Assembly: GCF_024181585.1 (NCBI RefSeq)
Contig: NZ_CP054258.1
Location: forward strand, 1,488,001 to 1,552,000
DNA: 64,000 bases
Origin: Treponema socranskii subsp. buccale
Lineage (GTDB): Bacteria > Spirochaetota > Spirochaetia > Treponematales > Treponemataceae
Direction: 5' to 3'
Under the pieces are notes generated by a model, which worked only from the letters and a program-made list of their open reading frames with translations, searched no databases and was not told the origin of the DNA. Both the position numbers and the translations under genes were made by a program. This document shows, piece after piece, positions 60,224 to 64,000 of this stretch. Numbering within the stretch: position 1 is the stretch's first letter; every line of letters starts with the position of its first letter.

Positions 60224-60787
60224 ATGGATTTCAGCAATATGGACGAAGGACACGAAGACGGAAAAGAAGCGCTGCATTATTACTTCAATCACGAAGAGCG
60301 CATAAAGAGAGCGCCGAAAATCGTGCGGGATTATTACAGCGGAGAAGGAATTCAAAGCCCGAAAGGGATTTTAAAATCGCTCGTTGCGACGAAAGCGAAC
60401 CGCTTCGGTCTTTTCGCCGTCGCGATTTTTTGCGCGTTTATTTACGTCTATTCGCTTGTAAGCGAAAAGCCTTACCGCAAAACCGTAGGAGGAGCAGAAG
60501 CGACGCTTGCGGCTTTTTCGTATGCGGATGAAATCTACGCAAGCCTCACCGTCCGAAACGGAAACGATAAAGCTGACGCGATAAAGCACGGCACGGTTAC
60601 GGTGCGCTTTTCGTCGATCGACGTGCAAAAGGCGATTGTCGGCGAGTCCGAAGATGTGCAAAATTATACGGGAGAAGAACTGTCGGTGCGGACAAAGTTT
60701 CCCGATTATGATATAGTAGCGGTACGGGCGGAAATACGGTTTCGAGGAGAAACGAAAACGCTCGTCGCGCGCGTCGTGCGCGAGTAA
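60224..60787 (+). CDS. Single-pass membrane protein of unknown function
   Basis: A 187-aa protein. The cytoplasmic N terminus (about 65 residues, acidic then basic: HEDGKEALHYYFNHEERIKRAPKIVRDYYSG) leads to one transmembrane helix (FGLFAVAIFCAFIYVYSLV, about 65-85) and a periplasmic beta-rich domain (EATLAAFSYADEIYASLTVRNGN, VRTKFPDYDIVAVRAEIRFRGETK). No family recognised. AGGA ribosome site; followed by a strong terminator. Confidence 0.65.
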   Translation: MDFSNMDEGHEDGKEALHYYFNHEERIKRAPKIVRDYYSGEGIQSPKGILKSLVATKANRFGLFAVAIFCAFIYVYSLVSEKPYRKTVGGAEATLAAFSYADEIYASLTVRNGNDKADAIKHGTVTVRFSSIDVQKAIVGESEDVQNYTGEELSVRTKFPDYDIVAVRAEIRFRGETKTLVARVVRE

Positions 60788-60801
60788 AACGCCGAAGGTT
60801 T

Positions 60802-60832
60802 AAAAGCGCCGCTGAAATGGCGCGGCGCTTTT
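60802..60832 (+). terminator. Rho-independent terminator
   Basis: AAAAGCGCCGC-TGAAATGGC-GCGGCGCTTTT, a perfect 11-bp stem starting 15 bp after the stop of the upstream gene and ending in a short T run. Confidence 0.85.
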
Positions 60833-60949
60833 AACTTCGAGTTTTCTTGCGGAAAACTCGCCCATATACCTGTGCGCGATCGCGCACTGATGCGGCATTT
60901 TCGAAAACTGACATTTTCTGCAATGCCGCACTTTAAGGAAGGATATGCT

Positions 60950-61381
60950 ATGCTGCAGTTTTATTTTTTATCGATTTTATTAAATCTCGTTACGGGAATC
61001 ATCCTCGTCTACGGTAAAAATCTCATCTCGGGCGAAAGTCCCGAAAGTAAAGCACGGGGCATTCTCGGCGAAAATGCGTTTTTCGACGATAAAAACTTCC
61101 GTCTCGTACTCGGCATTTTGACCGTCTTCGTCGGCATTATGAAACTGCTTTCAGTCGTGCGCACCGACGTGCCGGTCGTCGGAGATTTGCTTCCGGCGGC
61201 GGCAGGATTGTTCGGAGGCTTTTGCCTCCTCGTCGAATTCTACAAAACGAATTCCGCATCCGAACTCGCCCTTCCTCATTGGATCGATTTTTGTTTTCTC
61301 GAAAAGCGGAAGTACGTCGGCTATGCGTGTATCGCGGCCGCCGTTCTCCACTTCAGTTTTCCCGACGTGCTTTTGCTCTAG
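60950..61381 (+). CDS. Small membrane protein of unknown function
   Basis: A 143-aa protein with about four hydrophobic segments (MLQFYFLSILLNLVTGIILVYG, FRLVLGILTVFVGIMKLL, PAAAGLFGGFCLLVEFY, YAC IAAAVLHFSFPDVLLL near the end). The start at 60950 has AAGGAAGGA; the longer frame upstream runs through the terminator region. Nine bases from the next gene, so co-transcribed. No family recognised. Confidence 0.7.
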   Translation: MLQFYFLSILLNLVTGIILVYGKNLISGESPESKARGILGENAFFDDKNFRLVLGILTVFVGIMKLLSVVRTDVPVVGDLLPAAAGLFGGFCLLVEFYKTNSASELALPHWIDFCFLEKRKYVGYACIAAAVLHFSFPDVLLL

Positions 61382-61389
61382 GTATATCG

Positions 61390-61743
61390 ATGCGCGTTGT
61401 AAGTGCGGCGCTGCTTTTTGCAGCTTTCGTTTCTTTTGTTTCATGTACGAAAAAATCCTCGGAATCGATTCGGCTCGATGTATCCGATCCTCTCGCTCTC
61501 GCACCGGACATCAGTTGGGCTGTCGTGCTCGATCCCTACGCCGCATACCGGCACTCCCCGTCGTGGGATGATGCCGCCGAGGGCTATTGCCGAAAAGGCG
61601 ATATTTTACAAGTGACGGGAAAAGCCGCCGTAAAAGAAAGCGGCACATGGTACAAATTTAAAGACGGCTGGCTTCCCGACTCCGCCGTCACGATCTATGC
61701 AAACCGCTACCGTGCCGAAAACGCCGCCGAAAAGCTGAAATAA
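61390..61743 (+). CDS. Small lipoprotein with SH3-like domain
   Basis: A 117-aa lipoprotein (signal MRVVSAALLFAAFVSFVSC, Cys 19). The mature part contains YCRKGDILQVTGKAAVKESGTWYKFKDGWLPDSAVTIYANRYRAE, the pattern of a bacterial SH3-like domain (GDILQV...WYKF..GWLPDSAV). Such domains often bind cell-wall peptides; here this is inference. Downstream of the membrane protein gene by nine bases. Confidence 0.7.
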   Translation: MRVVSAALLFAAFVSFVSCTKKSSESIRLDVSDPLALAPDISWAVVLDPYAAYRHSPSWDDAAEGYCRKGDILQVTGKAAVKESGTWYKFKDGWLPDSAVTIYANRYRAENAAEKLK

Positions 61744-61984
61744 ACGCCGCCGTTACCGCGCGGCACACCCGCCTTCCGCTTCAATTCGAATCCGTTTTTA
61801 TTGCACCGATTTTTTCTTCGCCGATCGATTATAAAACGCGCATAGCAGCCGTAAATTATATTCGTTACCGATTTACAGATAATCCATATTTACAATCGGG
61901 GACTGTACATTCTTTTTAAAAACGGCTATAGTAATTAAATAGATATAGAAATCAACCGGATATAAAACAGGAAGAGGTGCAATT

Positions 61985-62407
61985 ATGAAAAATTACCATA
62001 CGACACTCAGCGAAGCCGGCGTCAGACCCTCGGTACAGCGCGTTGCGGTCTACTCCTATCTGTGCGAGCATCCCGTACATCCGACAGTGGAAACGCTCTA
62101 CGCTTCCCTGTCGCCCGAATATCCGACGCTGTCGAAGACGACCATATACAATACGTTGAAATTATTCGAAGAAAAAAATCTCGTACACTCTCTCAAAATC
62201 GAAGACGATAAACTGCGCTACGATGCGGACATACGACCGCACATCCATTTTAAATGCGAAAAATGCGGTAAAGTGTTCGACGTATTCGACGATACGAATA
62301 TCGCCGACTACACGCTCAAAAGCACGAACGCCCTTCCCGAAGGTTTTGTCATGACAAAGATGCAGACCAATATGTGGGGTATCTGCCGCGACTGCGCAAA
62401 GCGCTGA
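61985..62407 (+). CDS. Fur/PerR-family regulator
   Basis: A 140-aa ferric-uptake-family protein. The winged helix is AGVRPSVQRVAVYSYLCEHPVHPTVETLYASLSPEYPTLSKTTIYNTLKLFEEKNLV; the regulatory domain has HIHFKCEKCGKVFDVFD and the C-terminal CRDC, two CxxC pairs that hold structural zinc as in PerR/Fur. PerR-like in size. GAAGAGGTG ribosome site. It could control the iron/Fe-S genes of this window, but no Fur box was found with confidence at its own promoter. Confidence 0.92.
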   Translation: MKNYHTTLSEAGVRPSVQRVAVYSYLCEHPVHPTVETLYASLSPEYPTLSKTTIYNTLKLFEEKNLVHSLKIEDDKLRYDADIRPHIHFKCEKCGKVFDVFDDTNIADYTLKSTNALPEGFVMTKMQTNMWGICRDCAKR

Positions 62408-62467
62408 GGCGATTTCGCTCAATCGTCCCTCGTTTTTTCCCGATAATCAAATTCGGGAGAAAACACA

Positions 62468-64000
62468 ATGATTAAAAAGACAATCACATACGTTTCGGCG
62501 TTTATCTTCTGTTGTTTTATATTCGGATGCGCATCGACTCCGAAAGAAAGATCCGTCATCACATTGATTTTAAGCGGCAAAGGAAACGAAGCGAAAAGCC
62601 TTTTCCAATCGAAATACGATATAAACGAAACCGACGCATCGGGAAATACGCCGCTCCATGCAGCCGCGCTCGTCGACGATGCGGATGTGGCGCACTTTTT
62701 ATTGATAAAAGGCGCCGACGACACGAGAGTCAATTCCGACGGAGATACACCTCTGCACGCTGCAATCAAAAACGACAACTTCGGTGCAGTCCGCGTTTTT
62801 GCGGAAAACGGCAGCGGCGTTTTCGTACGCAATGCTGACGGAAAAACGGCGCTCGAAGCGGGATTGGAAAAAAGCGATGCGTACGTTGCGGCTCTTATCA
62901 CGCAAAATACCGGAAGAGAACGCGATTCGGACGGCAACACGATCGTCCATTACTGCGTCCGTATGCAAAACGAGGGCGCCGTACGCGAATGCATCAAAAA
63001 AGGCATTCCCGTTTCCATACAAAACAATGCGGGAAAAACGCCGCTCGACATCGCGCTCGAAGATTCCGGCGACGAAAAATCCGTCGCAATCGCAGCCGAT
63101 TTAATAACGGCGGGAGCCGAAACGAACGATAGTCAATTTTCGTATTTTCAAACGGCGGTTTCTGAGCGGAACTTCAATTACCGATTCGGCGACGGACAGA
63201 CGCCGCTCCACATAGCGGCGATACAACATCACAAAAGCATCGCGCGCTATCTCCTTGCAAACGGTGCGCACACATCGGCTCAGGACATAACCGGAGCGAC
63301 TCCGCTTCACGAAGCCGTCCGCTACGGCGATATCGATATCGCAAAAGCGCTGCTTGAAAGCGGTGCCGATGTAAACGCCGAAGACAATCTCGGAAAAACG
63401 CCCGTCATGCTCGTCATACCCGAAGATAAGCGCGAAGCGATGTATAGCCTCCTCATCGAACACGCAGCCGATGTCGCAAAAAAAGACGCATACGGCGATA
63501 CCGTGCTGCACACGGCAACGATGACATCCCTTGCTCCCTCTATTCTCGAACTGCTTGTCGCGGGAGGAGCCGATGTAAACGCTCGCAATAAAGACGGCGT
63601 TTCACCTCTTTTGATAGCGGTGCAAAAACGCAATTTAAGCCACGTCAAATTCTATGCCGAACGCGGAGCCGATATCAATTCCGCCGATAAAGCGGGGAAC
63701 ACTCCCCTTTCACTCGCGCTCAAAGACGGACAAGCCATGCTTGAAATGCTTGTCAACCGGACGAATGCGCTTTCACACGATTCGAACGGCAACACGCCGC
63801 TTCACACGGCGGTTATCGTCAACGCATCGATCGAACAGATCCGATACCTCATAAGTCTCACCGACGATATAAACGCGCGAAACAGCGACGGCAACAACGC
63901 GCTCTATCTCGCAGTCGAAAGGAACAATAAAAAAATCGGCGAACTTTTGCTTGCAAAAAATGCCGATATATTTTCGACAAACAACGCCAACGATTCGCCG
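62468..64000 (+). CDS. Ankyrin-repeat lipoprotein (3' end beyond window)
   Basis: An open frame of 511 codons still running at the window edge. Signal MIKKTITYVSAFIFCCFIFGC ends in a lipobox (Cys 21). Then come at least ten ankyrin repeats of ~33 residues with the usual GNTPLHAAA...LL..GAD pattern, for example GQTPLHIAAIQHHKSIARYLLANGA and GATPLHEAVRYGDIDIAKALLESGADVNAED. Ankyrin arrays bind proteins; on a surface or periplasmic lipoprotein the partner is unknown. GGGAGAA ribosome site. Confidence 0.9.
   Translation, partial: MIKKTITYVSAFIFCCFIFGCASTPKERSVITLILSGKGNEAKSLFQSKYDINETDASGNTPLHAAALVDDADVAHFLLIKGADDTRVNSDGDTPLHAAIKNDNFGAVRVFAENGSGVFVRNADGKTALEAGLEKSDAYVAALITQNTGRERDSDGNTIVHYCVRMQNEGAVRECIKKGIPVSIQNNAGKTPLDIALEDSGDEKSVAIAADLITAGAETNDSQFSYFQTAVSERNFNYRFGDGQTPLHIAAIQHHKSIARYLLANGAHTSAQDITGATPLHEAVRYGDIDIAKALLESGADVNAEDNLGKTPVMLVIPEDKREAMYSLLIEHAADVAKKDAYGDTVLHTATMTSLAPSILELLVAGGADVNARNKDGVSPLLIAVQKRNLSHVKFYAERGADINSADKAGNTPLSLALKDGQAMLEMLVNRTNALSHDSNGNTPLHTAVIVNASIEQIRYLISLTDDINARNSDGNNALYLAVERNNKKIGELLLAKNADIFSTNNANDSP

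Noticed and set aside
61900-61984. Fur/PerR box upstream of the Fur-family gene
   Set aside because: AT-rich sequence with partial symmetry, but no convincing 7-1-7 inverted repeat.

Overview
The window is a 64 kb chromosomal segment of a spirochaete, almost certainly a Treponema of moderate GC content; I cannot name the species. The markers are a cytidylate kinase fused to ribosomal protein S1, a TRAP transporter in the treponemal TatT-TatP-TatQM arrangement, many lipoproteins with the loose spirochaetal lipobox, and a MutS2/RsgA/SecA/YebC core set. No rRNA, tRNA or CRISPR array was recognised.

Layout. 0.1-13.9 kb (all minus strand): the TRAP transporter tatT-tatP-tatQM, then scpA-scpB-rsuA family-cmk/rpsA, a sigma-54 activator with a GAF sensor, a TPR membrane protein, a lipoprotein, and nagA-nagB for N-acetylglucosamine-6-phosphate use. 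14.0-20.9 kb: an AT-rich block of small orphan genes, all on the minus strand, including VapBC, HigBA, an orphan MazE-like antitoxin, a CPBP protease-like protein, a bacterial PH protein and lipoproteins. They are separated by attC-like palindromes and duplicated gene 3' ends, which looks like an integron-style cassette array or its relic. It is bounded by an ISAs1-type transposase remnant at 21 kb. 21.7-29.1 kb (plus strand): a RecQ-type helicase, then a sugar ABC transporter, a GH4 glycosidase and a LacI regulator behind a sigma-70 promoter with a perfect 18-bp operator.

29.2-36.9 kb (minus strand) is the most interesting part: an apparent operon coding for a NifH-like iron protein, two nitrogenase component-1-like subunits, and a complete FecCD/BtuCD-type importer with two different binding proteins. 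No FeMo-cofactor genes accompany it. This suggests a nitrogenase-like reductase that acts on an imported metal chelate or tetrapyrrole; the substrate is unknown. A secreted clan GH-A glycosidase-like gene is transcribed divergently from it. 38.2-43.2 kb: a complete sufCBDSU operon, which could supply the Fe-S clusters.

43.4-64 kb: housekeeping and conserved spirochaetal genes: a 580-aa protein of unknown function, pgeF-like, rsgA, mutS2, argR, yebC, a NeuB-type sialic acid synthase, secA, several lipoproteins, a Fur/PerR regulator, and an ankyrin-repeat lipoprotein cut by the window end. Four hairpin repeats lie at the 3' end of secA.

A theme that crosses the window is promoter shape. At eight genes (nagA, tatT, higB, rsgA, argR, neuB-like, the 58.97-kb lipoprotein, secA) a -35/-10 pair lies so close to the ATG, with no ribosome binding site between, that the mRNA should be leaderless or nearly so; the pairs at higB and argR are weaker than the others. 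Other genes have ordinary leaders with GGAGG-type sites.
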